Assembly: GCF_000974785.1 (NCBI RefSeq)
Contig: NZ_BBWV01000004.1
Span: 248,001-312,000, forward strand
From: Flavihumibacter petaseus NBRC 106054
GTDB taxonomy: Bacteria > Bacteroidota > Bacteroidia > Chitinophagales > Chitinophagaceae
Length of the DNA: 64,000 bases
Reading direction: 5' to 3'
In this document: positions 44,889-54,901 of the stretch, in pieces
Layout: every line of letters begins with the position of its first letter
Numbering within the stretch: the first letter of the stretch is position 1
Notes under the pieces: model-generated
Databases searched by the model: none
What the model saw: only the letters and a program-made list of their open reading frames with translations
What the model was told of the DNA's origin: nothing
Program-made: the position numbers and the translations under genes

Positions 44889-44906
44889 GGCGAATATATA
44901 TTCGCC
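44889..44906. promoter_or_regulatory. 18-bp perfect palindrome upstream of dnaB
   Basis: GGCGAATATATATTCGCC is a perfect 18-bp palindrome 60 bases upstream of dnaB. Chance occurrence of a specific 9-bp arm pairing in a short spacer is unlikely. A dimeric repressor site is plausible; the binding protein is unknown. Confidence 0.5.
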
Positions 44907-45348
44907 CCTTTCCTCAAAAAAAATTTTTTAAGCCGTTTAGTTATGCTTAAATAGTGCAGGTGTTTATCCCCGTTATTTCCGGGCTTATGCACCAAATTTC
45001 CGACCATATTCACATTTAAAAAAAGTTTTCCTGCAATTGCCGGGAGATATGCACACTACTTGTGCAGAAAGAATTGGTCCGCTTTTTTTGGCCAGGAGTT
45101 TCTGGCACCAGAATGGCATTTGAGGCCAGACAGTGTAAAAAAGACAACGCTTTTTAAGGCTATAACCCGCTCCAACAGGGCGCTTGAACTTCTGGTGAAT
45201 GATCTTGAAACGACCTAAAAGCAGCAGCAGCCTGCTTTACAGGGCTGCATGAACTACTGCATGGATCCACCAGTTATTCAAAACCCCAAGTTTCACTACC
45301 GTTTCACGCCCAAGTGGCAATCCATTCCCACACCCTGTTATCATTTCT

Positions 45349-45356
45349 TATATTTG
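45349..45356 (+). promoter_or_regulatory. -7 element (TATATTTG) for pheT
   Basis: TATATTTG fits TAnnTTTG and ends 42 bases before the chosen pheT start, which supports a start at 45399 rather than any codon upstream of the element. No -33 TTG is seen. Confidence 0.45.
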
Positions 45357-45398
45357 CACTCCCGGTACACTTACATATTATCATTATTAATACGTTAC

Positions 45399-47819
45399 AT
45401 GACGATTTCTTATAACTGGCTTTGTGACTACCTGCCGGTAACCATCGAACCTGAGCGCCTGTCAAGGATACTTACCGCAATCGGCCTGGAGGTAGAAAGT
45501 GTTGAACCCTATGAATCCGTTAAAGGCAGTTTATCTGGCCTGGTGATCGGTGAAGTGATCACCTGCACCCCCCACCCGAATGCCGACAAACTTAAACTGA
45601 CCACGGTGAATACGGGTGAGGCTGAACCGCTTCAGATTGTTTGCGGAGCCCCTAACGTGGCCGCTGGCCAGAAAGTGATCGTAGCACCTGTCGGAACGAC
45701 CATCTATCCCGTTTCCGGTGATCCCCTGACAATGAAAGTTGCCAAAATCCGTGGTGTGGAAAGCTATGGTATGATCTGCGCCGAAGATGAGATCGGGCTG
45801 GGTTCCAGCCATGCAGGAATCATTATATTACCAGATGACGTGCGTGTCGGAACCCCGGCGGCAGGATTTTATCACCCTTACCAGGATACACTTTTTGAAA
45901 TCGGCCTTACGCCCAACAGAATGGATGCGATGAGCCATATAGGTGTGGCCCGGGACGTGTGTGCCTACCTGAGCCATCACGACAAAAAGGAATTCCGCGT
46001 TAAACGGCCATCCGTAAACGGATTTAAAGTTCAGCAGCAGCAATTGCAGATAGCCGTTGAGATCGGGAACAGCACCGCTTGTGGCCGTTATTGTGGCCTT
46101 TCCCTTACCGGGATCAGGGTTGGCCCTTCGCCGCAATGGCTGAAAGACAGGCTGCTTTCCATTGGCGTACGCCCAATCAATAACATTGTCGATATCACCA
46201 ATTTTGTACTGCACGAAACCGGCCAGCCCCTGCACGCTTTTGATGCCGACGCGATTACCGGAAACAAAGTAGTGGTGAAGACCCTGCCGGAAGGCAGCAC
46301 CTTTGTTACCCTCGACGGCAAGGAGCGCAAATTGTCTGCTGAAGACCTCATGATCTGCAACAGCGAAACGCCCATGTGTATTGCCGGCGTTTTCGGAGGA
46401 ATCGACAGCGGTGTGACGGAAAGTACCACCCGCATTTTCCTGGAAAGCGCATGGTTCCACCCGACCTGGATCAGGAAAACTTCATTCCGCCATGGTCTCC
46501 GTACAGATGCTGCCACCCGTTTTGAAAAAGGAGTTGACATCTCACAAACTGTCAATGTACTGAAAAGAGCAGCGTTACTGATGGCAGACCTTGCTGGCGG
46601 AACTGTTGCCTCAGAGATTATTGATGTATATCCAGCCATACAGGACCGCAAACAGGTAGCCATCAAGTATCATTACCTGAAAAAGCTCAGCGGGAAAAAT
46701 TATCACCCCGATACTGTCAAGAAAATCCTGGAATCATTGGGTTTCGAAGTGATGAAAGACGGTATAGACGAACTTTGGGTGGCTGTACCCTACAGCAAAC
46801 CTGATATCTCCATTCCAGCCGACATCGTTGAAGAGATTCTTCGGATCGACGGGCTTGACAATGTTACCATTCCCACCACCATCAGCATCTCTCCCTCCGT
46901 GGAGAAAGACCTTGATGGCCGCCTCAGGGAAAAAGTCGCTGCAGCGCTGACAGGGGCCGGATTTAACGAGATCCTGACCAATTCAATTTCCAATTCTGCC
47001 TGGTATGCAGAAGATCAGCTGAAACATGCCGTCCGCATGCTGAACAACCTGAGTGTTGAACTCGACGTCTTGCGACCGGCTATGCTGGAAACCGGGCTCG
47101 CCGTGCTTGCCCACAACCTGAACCGAAAAAATGCCAGCCTGCAATTGTTTGAATGGGGGAAAACCTACTCCTCCGAAGCAGTCGGCAGTTACCAGGAACA
47201 GCCGCATTGCTGCCTGTACATGACCGGATCCAGCCAGGGAAACTGGCGAAAACCCGGCTCAGAAGTGGATTTCTTTGGTCTGAAGGGAATTCTGAATCAG
47301 CTCGCCGCAGCTGCCGGACAACCCCCTTTCGACTGGGAGTCTGCTTCCGTAGCAGGTCTGAGAAATGCTTTCCAGTTGAAATCAGGAAAATCCACCATTG
47401 GGTTTGCAGGGCAGGTTTCAAAAGAGAAACTCGCCGGATTTGACATCAAACAGCAGGTTTTCTTCGCGGATCTCGACTGGATGAAACTGGTTACCCTTGC
47501 CGGAAAAAAGGAAATCAGCTTCCAGGAACTTCCGAAACAGTTGCCCGTGCACCGGGATCTTGCATTGCTGGTGGACAAGACACTTCCCTATGCAAAAATT
47601 GAAACGGCGATCCGGAAAACAGGAATATCAAGACTCCGGCAGATTTTGCCTTTCGACTTGTTTGAAAGTGATAAATTAGGGCAGAATCGGAAATCCGTAG
47701 CGGTCAGCTTTATGTTCCTCGATGAAGAAAAAACGATGACGGACAAAGAGATCGACAACATGATGCAGAAGATCATTAACACGCTGGAGCAGGAACTGGG
47801 TGCCGAGATCAGAAAATAA
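45399..47819 (+). CDS. pheT: Phenylalanyl-tRNA synthetase beta subunit
   Basis: An 806-residue subunit of the alpha2-beta2 enzyme. The N-terminus MTISYNWLCDYLPVTIEPER matches the family. A tRNA-binding EMAP domain (LVIGEVITCTPHPNADKLKL), B3/B4 editing region (RPINNIVDITNFVLHETGQP), B5 domain and the C-terminal anticodon-binding FDX-ACB domain (PVHRDLALLVDK) follow in order. The frame is open 50 codons upstream, but a -7 element lies within that part. pheS is not adjacent. It leads a run with a coiled-coil protein, zapA and rny. Confidence 0.96.
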   Translation: MTISYNWLCDYLPVTIEPERLSRILTAIGLEVESVEPYESVKGSLSGLVIGEVITCTPHPNADKLKLTTVNTGEAEPLQIVCGAPNVAAGQKVIVAPVGTTIYPVSGDPLTMKVAKIRGVESYGMICAEDEIGLGSSHAGIIILPDDVRVGTPAAGFYHPYQDTLFEIGLTPNRMDAMSHIGVARDVCAYLSHHDKKEFRVKRPSVNGFKVQQQQLQIAVEIGNSTACGRYCGLSLTGIRVGPSPQWLKDRLLSIGVRPINNIVDITNFVLHETGQPLHAFDADAITGNKVVVKTLPEGSTFVTLDGKERKLSAEDLMICNSETPMCIAGVFGGIDSGVTESTTRIFLESAWFHPTWIRKTSFRHGLRTDAATRFEKGVDISQTVNVLKRAALLMADLAGGTVASEIIDVYPAIQDRKQVAIKYHYLKKLSGKNYHPDTVKKILESLGFEVMKDGIDELWVAVPYSKPDISIPADIVEEILRIDGLDNVTIPTTISISPSVEKDLDGRLREKVAAALTGAGFNEILTNSISNSAWYAEDQLKHAVRMLNNLSVELDVLRPAMLETGLAVLAHNLNRKNASLQLFEWGKTYSSEAVGSYQEQPHCCLYMTGSSQGNWRKPGSEVDFFGLKGILNQLAAAAGQPPFDWESASVAGLRNAFQLKSGKSTIGFAGQVSKEKLAGFDIKQQVFFADLDWMKLVTLAGKKEISFQELPKQLPVHRDLALLVDKTLPYAKIETAIRKTGISRLRQILPFDLFESDKLGQNRKSVAVSFMFLDEEKTMTDKEIDNMMQKIINTLEQELGAEIRK

Positions 47820-47824
47820 TGTAC

Positions 47825-48112
47825 ATGGAAGAACTGGTACAACAACTCCGGAGAATTCAGGAAAAACTGGCAATCCTTCAGAAGCAGCAACAAATGCTGC
47901 AACGGGAAAATGAACGGTTGTTGTTACAGGTAAAAGTGTACCAGGAAAAGGACCAACTGGTACAGCACCGGATGACGGAACTCGAAACCCAGCTCGAACT
48001 GGCCCGGACCATCCGTCCTCAGATGAGTGAGGAAGACAGGCTGGCCCTGGAAAAAAGGATCAACAGATACCTGAAAGAAATTGATAAGTGCATTGCCCTT
48101 TTGAATGAATAG
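47825..48112 (+). CDS. Short coiled-coil protein between pheT and zapA
   Basis: A 95-residue, almost entirely helical protein rich in Gln, Glu, Leu and Lys, with heptads from residue 1 to about 60 (LRRIQEKLAILQKQQQMLQR) and a second helix near the end (EKRINRYLKEIDKCIALLNE). It resembles ZapB only in being a short coiled coil. Sitting two bases before zapA and likely co-translated, it may be a division partner of ZapA. This role is inference. An ATG two codons earlier overlaps the pheT stop. Confidence 0.7.
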   Translation: MEELVQQLRRIQEKLAILQKQQQMLQRENERLLLQVKVYQEKDQLVQHRMTELETQLELARTIRPQMSEEDRLALEKRINRYLKEIDKCIALLNE

Positions 48113-48114
48113 TT

Positions 48115-48405
48115 ATGGCAGAAGAGCTGATACCCGTCAATATTGTCATCGGTGACCGTACCTATCGGATCAAAATCCGTCCGGCGGACGAAGAGGCCGT
48201 CCGCAACACGGTAAAGATCATCAATGACAAAATCGTCGAATTCAAAACCCAATTCTCGGCAAAAGACATGCAGGACTATGTCGCCATGGTACTGGTATGG
48301 TATGCTACCGAACAAACCCAGCAAACCCAAAGCAGCATCGAGTCAAATGAATTGAAAGATCGGTTACATCAGATTGAAGCCATTCTGGACAAAATGAATG
48401 CCTGA
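48115..48405 (+). CDS. zapA: Cell division protein ZapA
   Basis: A 96-residue FtsZ-bundling protein. The N-terminal beta domain reads [20 protein letters not shown], followed by [15 protein letters not shown] and a C-terminal coiled coil ([17 protein letters not shown]). Length and pattern match ZapA of Bacteroidota. It lies between the short coiled-coil gene and rny, 53 bases from the latter. Confidence 0.9.
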   Translation: MAEELIPVNIVIGDRTYRIKIRPADEEAVRNTVKIINDKIVEFKTQFSAKDMQDYVAMVLVWYATEQTQQTQSSIESNELKDRLHQIEAILDKMNA

Positions 48406-48458
48406 AAATCGTACTTTCGCAAATTAGCGTACCGCTTAACTACTTAAAAAACAACACA

Positions 48459-50024
48459 ATGGATTCAATCATACTGACTTTGATCGTCGGTGTCGGCGCC
48501 CTGTTGGCCGGCATACTGGCGGGAAAGTTCATCTTTAAAGCCAACACGGAACAAAAAATACAGGAAGCCACTACCGAAGCCGGTAAAATTGTTGCTGAAG
48601 CCCAGCAAAAGGCGGAAACCTTAAAAAAGGAAAAACTGCTCGAAGCCAAGGAAAAATTTGTACAACTGAAGAGCGAGCATGATAAGGAGGTAATGGACCG
48701 CAACAGGAAACTCGGCGACTCCGAAAACCGCATCAAACAAAAAGAGGTCAGCATCAACCAGAAAGAAAATTCGATCGACAAACAGATTAAGGAAAACGAA
48801 GCCATCAAGGAAAACCTCAACAGGCAGATCGAACTGGTAAATATCAAAAGAACTGAACTGGAAAAACACCAGGAAGAACATATCCGGAGACTCGAAAAAA
48901 TAGCCGGCCTCACTGCAGAAGAAGCGAAGACACAACTGGTTGAAAGCCTGAAACAGGAAGCCCATACTCAGGCACTGGCAGTGCAGCAGGAAATTATCGA
49001 CGACGCCAAGCAGAAAGCCAATAAGGAAGCACGGAAAATCATTATTCAGACTATTCAACGGACAGCCGCAGAACAGGCTATAGAAAACTCCATAACCGTT
49101 TTCAATCTCGAAAGTGACGAAATCAAGGGGCAGATCATTGGCCGGGAAGGCCGGAACATCCGGGCTATCGAAGCAGCTACCGGTGTTGATCTTATCGTTG
49201 ATGATACCCCTGAAGCAATTATCCTGTCCAGCTTTGATCCCCTTAGAAGAGAGATAGCCCGTCTCAGTCTTACCAGGCTGGTTACCGATGGCCGGATCCA
49301 CCCTGCAAGGATCGAAGAAGTGGTGGAAAAGACAAGGCGGCAGATTGAAGAACAGGTAATGGAAATCGGAGAAAGAACTGTAATTGAACTCGGCATTCAT
49401 GGACTGCATAAAGAACTCGTTCGCATTGTAGGTAAAATGAGGTTCCGCTCCTCCTACGGTCAGAATCTGTTGATGCACAGCCGCGAGGTGGCGAATCTTT
49501 GCGGCATTATGGCTTCTGAACTCGGCATGAATCCGAAACTGGCAAAAAGAGCCGGCCTGTTGCACGATATTGGCAAAGTGCCTGATGAAGAATCCGAACT
49601 GAGCCATGCCCTTCTGGGAGCAAAGCTGGCTGAGAAATACGGCGAAAACCCTGCCGTGGTGAATGCAATCGGTGCCCACCACGACGAAATGGAGATGCAA
49701 TACGTGATCTCCCCCATCGTACAGGCCTGTGATGCTATCTCAGGTGCCCGTCCGGGAGCCAGGCGCGAGATCATGCAGCAATACCTCCAACGCATCAAGG
49801 ATCTTGAAAATATGGCCATGAGCTACCAGGGTGTGGAAAAAGCCTACGCCATCCAGGCCGGGCGGGAACTGCGCGTGATAGTGGAGGCCGACAAGGTTAC
49901 CGACGCCGACAGCGACAAGCTAAGTTTTGAGATCGCACAGAAAATTCAGACGGAGATGACTTTCCCCGGACAGATCAGGGTTACCGTCATCCGCGAAAAA
50001 CGCGCTGTAAACGTTGCCAGGTAA
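48459..50024 (+). CDS. rny: Ribonuclease Y
   Basis: A 521-residue membrane-anchored endoribonuclease starting mRNA decay. An N-terminal membrane helix ([20 protein letters not shown]) leads into a coiled coil of about 180 residues, a KH domain ([20 protein letters not shown]) and an HD domain with [12 protein letters not shown] and HHDEMEM. All parts are present. A strong terminator follows 92 bases after the stop. Confidence 0.96.
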   Translation: MDSIILTLIVGVGALLAGILAGKFIFKANTEQKIQEATTEAGKIVAEAQQKAETLKKEKLLEAKEKFVQLKSEHDKEVMDRNRKLGDSENRIKQKEVSINQKENSIDKQIKENEAIKENLNRQIELVNIKRTELEKHQEEHIRRLEKIAGLTAEEAKTQLVESLKQEAHTQALAVQQEIIDDAKQKANKEARKIIIQTIQRTAAEQAIENSITVFNLESDEIKGQIIGREGRNIRAIEAATGVDLIVDDTPEAIILSSFDPLRREIARLSLTRLVTDGRIHPARIEEVVEKTRRQIEEQVMEIGERTVIELGIHGLHKELVRIVGKMRFRSSYGQNLLMHSREVANLCGIMASELGMNPKLAKRAGLLHDIGKVPDEESELSHALLGAKLAEKYGENPAVVNAIGAHHDEMEMQYVISPIVQACDAISGARPGARREIMQQYLQRIKDLENMAMSYQGVEKAYAIQAGRELRVIVEADKVTDADSDKLSFEIAQKIQTEMTFPGQIRVTVIREKRAVNVAR

Positions 50025-50116
50025 GATTAATACCCGTTGCTGAATATTTTTTTTATTTGCCGGATACGCTGAAATACGCGCTATTGGCTTGATCAGCAAC
50101 CAGATATAACTAACAG

Positions 50117-50157
50117 AGCCGAAAATAAATCCTTATTGCGATTTACTTTCGGCTTTT
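50117..50157 (+). terminator. Rho-independent terminator after rny
   Basis: AGCCGAAA and TAAATC pair with GATTTA and TTTCGGCT across one A/C mismatch, closing an eight-base loop, and TTTT follows. It would end the pheT-zapA-rny transcript before rplS. Confidence 0.82.
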
Positions 50158-50184
50158 AACTTTCTGAAATTTACTTTTTTCTCC

Positions 50185-50192
50185 TACCTTTG
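50185..50192 (+). promoter_or_regulatory. -7 element (TACCTTTG) for rplS
   Basis: TACCTTTG, a perfect match, ends 22 bases before the rplS ATG and lies behind the rny terminator, so rplS should have its own promoter. Confidence 0.55.
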
Positions 50193-50214
50193 CCGTCCGT
50201 TAAAACAGATCATC

Positions 50215-50577
50215 ATGAACGCAGTAGCTTTTGTTCACGAGCAACTTACCCCGAAAAGAGAGTTTCCGAATTTCAAGGCCGGTGACAATGTTACCGTTAA
50301 CTATAAGATCATTGAAGGCAACAAAGAGCGGATCCAAAGCTTTAAGGGCGATGTGATTAAGCGTCAGGGCCAGGGAAATACACAAACCTTCACTGTCCGT
50401 AAGATTTCTGACAGCATTGGCGTTGAGCGGACTTTCCCCCTCTTTTCCCCCAACATCGAATCCATTCAGGTTCATAAGACCGGTAAGGTTCGTCGTGCAA
50501 AACTGTACTTCCTCCGCGAGCGTAGCGGCAAGCGCGCCCGTATCAAGGAAAAGAAAGTTGCCATCGCTGCAAAATAA
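50215..50577 (+). CDS. rplS: 50S ribosomal protein L19
   Basis: A 120-residue ribosomal protein at the 30S-50S interface. It shows [60 protein letters not shown] and the basic C-terminus [20 protein letters not shown]. It is monocistronic here, framed by its own -7 element and terminator; in many bacteria it lies with rpsP-rimM-trmD instead. Confidence 0.98.
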   Translation: MNAVAFVHEQLTPKREFPNFKAGDNVTVNYKIIEGNKERIQSFKGDVIKRQGQGNTQTFTVRKISDSIGVERTFPLFSPNIESIQVHKTGKVRRAKLYFLRERSGKRARIKEKKVAIAAK

Positions 50578-50595
50578 TTTTTCCTGTAAAATATC

Positions 50596-50620
50596 AAACC
50601 GCCCCAGTGGCGGTTTTTTT
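50596..50620 (+). terminator. Rho-independent terminator after rplS
   Basis: AAACCGCC pairs with GGCGGTTT around a five-base loop, with eight T following from 50613. It lies 18 bases past the rplS stop. Confidence 0.92.
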
Positions 50621-50779
50621 TATTTCCCGGATCACCGGAACACCCCGGAAGGTATTGGCAAATCATTGGTTAAACCAGGCGGAAATCCATTTTTTTCGCT
50701 TTTTCCCCTTGACTTTTGCAATTGACAAATTATTAGGTGCATAATTGCGTACCTTTACCAACTACAAAAATATTTTAGC

Positions 50780-51001
50780 ATGTTAGTAGCTAACTCCCCT
50801 CTGATGATTTCTATGCCTGGTGGTAGTGAGTGGATCCTCATCATCCTGGTGGTGCTGTTATTGTTCGGTGGCAGAAAAATTCCCGAACTGATGCGTGGTC
50901 TCGGCCGTGGTATCCGTGAATTCAATGATGCCAAGAACAATGTGAAACAGGAGATTGAAGAAGGCATGAAGGAAAAAGACAAAGCACCGTCACAACAATA
51001 A
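50780..51001 (+). CDS. tatA: Twin-arginine translocase TatA/E family subunit
   Basis: A 73-residue protein: a short exterior N-terminus, one membrane helix ([20 protein letters not shown]), the FGGRKIPEL hinge and the amphipathic helix [15 protein letters not shown], then a charged tail. This is the TatA plan, forming the pore for folded proteins. TatC is not in the window. gatA begins 19 bases later. Confidence 0.95.
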   Translation: MLVANSPLMISMPGGSEWILIILVVLLLFGGRKIPELMRGLGRGIREFNDAKNNVKQEIEEGMKEKDKAPSQQ

Positions 51002-51020
51002 CAGCAGAAACAGATAGGGT

Positions 51021-52457
51021 TTGTTCGTTTACGAAACAATAGCGAATTATCATACCGCCTTGTTACAAAACTCCACTACCGTTACACAGGTAGTGGAGTT
51101 TTATTTGCGGCAGATTGAAGACAACAGGCACCTCAATGCCTATGTAGAAATCTTTGATCAGGAAGCCAGGGATCGCGCTGCCCTTCTTGATCAGCAACGT
51201 GAGGAAGGCACCCCGCTTCAGCCGCTTCACGGCGTAATAATCGGCATCAAAGATGTGCTTTGTTATGAAGGGCACTATGTAAGTGCAGCTTCCAACATGC
51301 TTCACGATTTCAGGGCTCCCTACTCCGCTACCTGCATCCAGCGGCTGACCGATGCAGGCGCTATTATCATCGGCCGCCTCAACTGCGATGAATTCGCGAT
51401 GGGCTCTTCCAATGAACATTCGGCCTTTGGGCCGGTTCTGAACGCCCTTGATAACGATCGCGTACCAGGCGGCTCATCTGGCGGTTCAGCTGTAGCGGTT
51501 CAGGCTAATCTTTGTATGGTAAGTCTGGGCTCAGATACAGGTGGTTCAGTACGCCAGCCGGCGGATTTCTGTGGAATTGTCGGCCTTAAACCGAGTTATG
51601 GCCGGATTTCACGATATGGTCTCATCGCCTACGCTTCCTCATTTGACCAGGTTGGTATTTTTTCCCGCAACCTTGCTGACGCCGCCAAATTGCTGGAGAT
51701 CATGGCTGGCGCCGACAATTTCGACAGCACCTCCGCTACAACACCGGTTCCGGCCTACTCATCTGCCGCGGAAACAACCGGGGGGCCTAAAAAATTCGCC
51801 TACTTCAAAGAAGCCGTGGAGCACCCGGCACTTGATCCGGAAATCCGGGCAGCATTGCTGGAATATTTCGGCAAACTGAGGCAGGCCGGTCACCAGGTTG
51901 ACGCAGTAGATTTCCCGCTCCTTGACTATATCGTTCCAACTTATTATGTGTTAACGACCGCTGAAGCTTCCTCCAACCTGTCGCGTTACGACGGTGTGCG
52001 CTACGGCCACCAGTCAACAGCCCCCGCGGAAAGTTTAGCAGAATTTTATGCACACAACCGGTCCGAGGGGTTTGGCAGGGAAGTGAAGCGCCGCATCATG
52101 CTCGGCAGCTTTGTTCTCAGCGCCGGTTACTATGATGCCTATTTCACCAAAGCCCAGCAGGTAAGGAAGCAACTTTTCGACAGAACACAGCTGATTTTCA
52201 ACGACTTCGATGCTATCCTGTCTCCCACAGCACCGAGTCCAGCCTTCCGTTTCGGAGAGAAATCGCAAGACCCCGTTGCAATGTATCTGGAGGATATTTA
52301 TACCGTTTTTGCCAATCTGACAGGGATCCCGGCCGTCTCACTGCCATTTTTTTGGCACAGTAATGGCATGCCATTCGGGCTGCAGGTTATGACTAACCGG
52401 TTTGAGGAATTATCTTTATTCCAGATAGCAGAAGCCATGACCCGGATAGCCCGTTAA
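51021..52457 (+). CDS. gatA: Asp-tRNA(Asn)/Glu-tRNA(Gln) amidotransferase subunit A
   Basis: A 478-residue amidase that releases ammonia from glutamine for the GatCAB transamidation. The Ser-cisSer-Lys triad is intact: Lys in IGIKDVLCYEG, and the Ser pair in VPGGSSGGSAVAV and SLGSDTGGSVRQPADFCG. The start is a TTG at 51021, because no ATG occurs before conserved sequence and the family begins MFVxxxI. gatB and gatC are elsewhere. It follows tatA closely. Confidence 0.95.
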   Translation: MFVYETIANYHTALLQNSTTVTQVVEFYLRQIEDNRHLNAYVEIFDQEARDRAALLDQQREEGTPLQPLHGVIIGIKDVLCYEGHYVSAASNMLHDFRAPYSATCIQRLTDAGAIIIGRLNCDEFAMGSSNEHSAFGPVLNALDNDRVPGGSSGGSAVAVQANLCMVSLGSDTGGSVRQPADFCGIVGLKPSYGRISRYGLIAYASSFDQVGIFSRNLADAAKLLEIMAGADNFDSTSATTPVPAYSSAAETTGGPKKFAYFKEAVEHPALDPEIRAALLEYFGKLRQAGHQVDAVDFPLLDYIVPTYYVLTTAEASSNLSRYDGVRYGHQSTAPAESLAEFYAHNRSEGFGREVKRRIMLGSFVLSAGYYDAYFTKAQQVRKQLFDRTQLIFNDFDAILSPTAPSPAFRFGEKSQDPVAMYLEDIYTVFANLTGIPAVSLPFFWHSNGMPFGLQVMTNRFEELSLFQIAEAMTRIAR

Positions 52458-52525
52458 TCCCTCCTTAGAAAATTCCGACCAGACTCCCTTTGAGAAACTG
52501 TTGCTAATGAACCTAAAGCTGGAAC

Positions 52526-53596
52526 ATGAAACAATTTCTTATGCTGGGTGCTTTCATGGCTGGAACACTTGGCTTAACCGTAGCCCAGACCATTCAATCA
52601 CCAGCCCGTACCCAACAATACGGCATATCATCCAACGCGGATACCACCATTCAATTGGCGGCAAATCTCAATTCTCCGGCATCCGGCAATGAGATCTCCG
52701 GCCTTTTTGATAAACAAAATGCCGCTGGGCCCTCCGCTCCCCGGCTTAATCCACGTGCCGTTGCATTCGTTGACGACTACATGGAAAAGTATAGCAAGTC
52801 GCTTCAGGATATGAAAGGCTGGGCGCTCCCCTATTTTAATATGATTGATGCCGTGATGATAGAATACGGCCTTCCCCGGGAACTTAAATACCTCGCCGTC
52901 ATTGAATCTAAAATGAAAGCCGGGGCAACTTCCTGGGCCGGCGCTGTCGGCCCATGGCAACTGATGCGGGAAACTGCCATCAAACTCGGACTCAAAGTCA
53001 ACAAAAAGGTTGATGAACGGCGGAATTATGTGAAAAGTACTCATGCCGCAGCAAGATACCTGAAGGACCTGTATGCCATTTATGGCGACTGGCTGCTGGT
53101 TATCGCGAGTTATAATGCCGGACCCGGTACCGTTCAGCGGGCCATCTCGAAAAGCGGCAGCAAGAACTTCTGGGACCTTCAGTATTACCTCCCTTCCGAA
53201 ACCCGGAATCATGTGAAGAAGTTCATCGGCACCCATTATATCTTCGAAGGCGGGGGTGGTCTTACTACCCTGACCAAATCCGAAACAGTTGCCCATTACG
53301 GACAACAACTATACGCTTTTAACCGGAAGATGACGGCAGAAGAGACCAGTGATGCCAGGTCACAACAGGTGGCCGGCAAATACCAGTCCCATATTGTAGC
53401 ACGCCATGTGGGGATGGAAATGGAAGACTTTAACCGGTACAATCCCGATTTTGACAAGGTTATGGCGGCTTCAGCCAATGGCTATGAACTTAAACTGCCG
53501 GCGGGCAAGATGGATACTTTCAACGCCAACAAGTACCAGATCCTGCAGGAATCAGTACAGTTCCTGTTAAGTGGAAGTGCCGCATCAACGCTTTGA
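52526..53596 (+). CDS. Exported lytic transglycosylase, SLT domain (MltD-like)
   Basis: A 356-residue peptidoglycan-cleaving enzyme. The signal peptide is MKQFLMLGAFMAGTLGLTVA. The SLT domain shows YLAVIESKMKAGATSWAGAV with the catalytic Glu, GPWQLMRETAIKLGL, and IASYNAGPGTVQRAI. The C-terminal part (HIVARHVGMEMEDFNRYNPD) resembles a single LysM-like cell-wall-binding module. MltD proteins usually have several LysM repeats, so this is a short form. Its last 12 bases overlap the convergent pabB. Confidence 0.9.
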   Translation: MKQFLMLGAFMAGTLGLTVAQTIQSPARTQQYGISSNADTTIQLAANLNSPASGNEISGLFDKQNAAGPSAPRLNPRAVAFVDDYMEKYSKSLQDMKGWALPYFNMIDAVMIEYGLPRELKYLAVIESKMKAGATSWAGAVGPWQLMRETAIKLGLKVNKKVDERRNYVKSTHAAARYLKDLYAIYGDWLLVIASYNAGPGTVQRAISKSGSKNFWDLQYYLPSETRNHVKKFIGTHYIFEGGGGLTTLTKSETVAHYGQQLYAFNRKMTAEETSDARSQQVAGKYQSHIVARHVGMEMEDFNRYNPDFDKVMAASANGYELKLPAGKMDTFNANKYQILQESVQFLLSGSAASTL

Positions 53597-54901
53597 ACCC
53601 TCAAGAATCTTCAGTAATGCCTGCACTTTCAGCAGGCATTCTTCATATTCCTGCTCAGCATCGGCATACCAGGTAATGCCGGAGCCAACGAGGCAACTGA
53701 GCTGCCGCCTTGTGTTGCTGTACAAGATGCTCCTGATTACAACATTAAAATCAGCGTTACCATCCGGATCAACATATCCCACGGTTCCGGAAAAAATGCC
53801 TCTCCCGGTCTTCTCATAGCGGGCAATCAATTCCAGCACCCGCTTTTTGGGGGCACCCGTCATAGAGCCCATGGGGAAACAATTTTCGAGAACGTCGATC
53901 CAGTTCCTGCCTCCCGACAGTTCTCCCGACACAGTCGAAATCATCTGGAATACCTGGGGGAAGGCGTGGATTCCGAACAATTCGGTTACAGTAACCGATC
54001 CGGGTCTGCAAACCCGGCTAAGGTCATTCCGCACAAGATCAACGATCATGACGTTTTCCGCCTTTTCCTTGGCACTCGCCAGCAACCGGCGCGATTGATC
54101 TTCGTCCCTAACCGGATCATCAGGAAACCTCGGTGCCGTGCCTTTGATCGGCTGGCTCCAGACGCTTTCTCCCTGCAGGGTAAAAAACCTTTCGGGGCTC
54201 GCGCAAAGAAGATACGTCTCATCCGATTTGTAAAACACTGAAAACGGATTTGGAGACACATTGCTCATCTCGCGGAACACCTGAACGGGATCAATAACAG
54301 TTTCCGAAGCGGAGAACTCCTGGCAAAAATTGATCTCATAACAGTCACCCCTACGGATATGCGCTCTCAGCTCGCCGATGGTCCTTACATAATCTGCTTT
54401 CGGAACAGCAGGTATCAGCCTGATAACCTGATGGCCCGCCGGCTTATCTGCTGTCGATTTCGTCAAAGCGGCAACGATGCTATCCGGATTCTGGCTATGG
54501 CTGCTGACCCGCAATACATCCCCCTTCAATAACAATAAATGCTCAGGAACAAAAAAACCCAGGTGCGGAAATCCGACCGGATCAGGTTGAACAGGCAAAT
54601 CAGGAAAAATCTCGGACTGCATTCCAAATCCAACATGACCGAAGAGCCAATCACTGTTGTCATGGGTAAAAGCCCTGAGTTTGGCAAAAGCATTGCCCGG
54701 TGCCGACGCAATCCATTTCCAGGCACCGGCGGCAAGGATGGCGTCATAGTGCTGAAGGCTATCCGGATAGTTATGACTGTCCATAAAACAACAAATGTTG
54801 AACCGGCTTCCCCAATTCAACATTTGCTTTTTTATTTCCGGTGCATTCCCCAGGGAATACCCCTTAAAACTTCGCCCGGTAACGGTGTTGTTATTCAACA
54901 T
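53585..54901 (-). CDS. pabB: Aminodeoxychorismate synthase component I
   Basis: A 438-residue chorismate-utilising enzyme for folate synthesis. The PIKGTAPR motif carries the PabB-type Lys, where TrpE would have Ala, which favours PabB over anthranilate synthase. Other motifs are RRGDCYEINFCQEFSA, NVMIVDLVRNDLSRVC, MGSMTGAPKKRVLELI and FSGTVGYVDPDGNADFNVVI. The start overlaps the stop of the acidic-protein gene by one base, indicating coupling. The N-terminal 30 residues are less certain; a second ATG lies 26 codons in. Confidence 0.9.
   Translation of the reverse strand: MLNNNTVTGRSFKGYSLGNAPEIKKQMLNWGSRFNICCFMDSHNYPDSLQHYDAILAAGAWKWIASAPGNAFAKLRAFTHDNSDWLFGHVGFGMQSEIFPDLPVQPDPVGFPHLGFFVPEHLLLLKGDVLRVSSHSQNPDSIVAALTKSTADKPAGHQVIRLIPAVPKADYVRTIGELRAHIRRGDCYEINFCQEFSASETVIDPVQVFREMSNVSPNPFSVFYKSDETYLLCASPERFFTLQGESVWSQPIKGTAPRFPDDPVRDEDQSRRLLASAKEKAENVMIVDLVRNDLSRVCRPGSVTVTELFGIHAFPQVFQMISTVSGELSGGRNWIDVLENCFPMGSMTGAPKKRVLELIARYEKTGRGIFSGTVGYVDPDGNADFNVVIRSILYSNTRRQLSCLVGSGITWYADAEQEYEECLLKVQALLKILEGSKR

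Larger units (their letters stand above)
44830..45398. other. Intergenic region between dnaB and pheT (569 bases)
   Basis: No convincing gene. It holds two perfect palindromes near dnaB (entered separately), a short hairpin TGCACA/TGTGCA at 45050-45066, AT-rich runs, and a -7 element before pheT. The open frame covering 45249-45398 is an upstream extension of pheT without family similarity. I see no SRP RNA, tmRNA or RNase P core sequence. Confidence 0.6.

Noticed and set aside
45249-45398. 50-codon N-terminal extension of pheT
   Set aside because: The family begins at MTISYNWL, and a -7 promoter element lies inside the extension.
48621-49700. 359-codon open frame on the minus strand
   Set aside because: It is antisense to rny; its Phe/Leu-rich translation mirrors the Lys/Glu-rich coiled coil.
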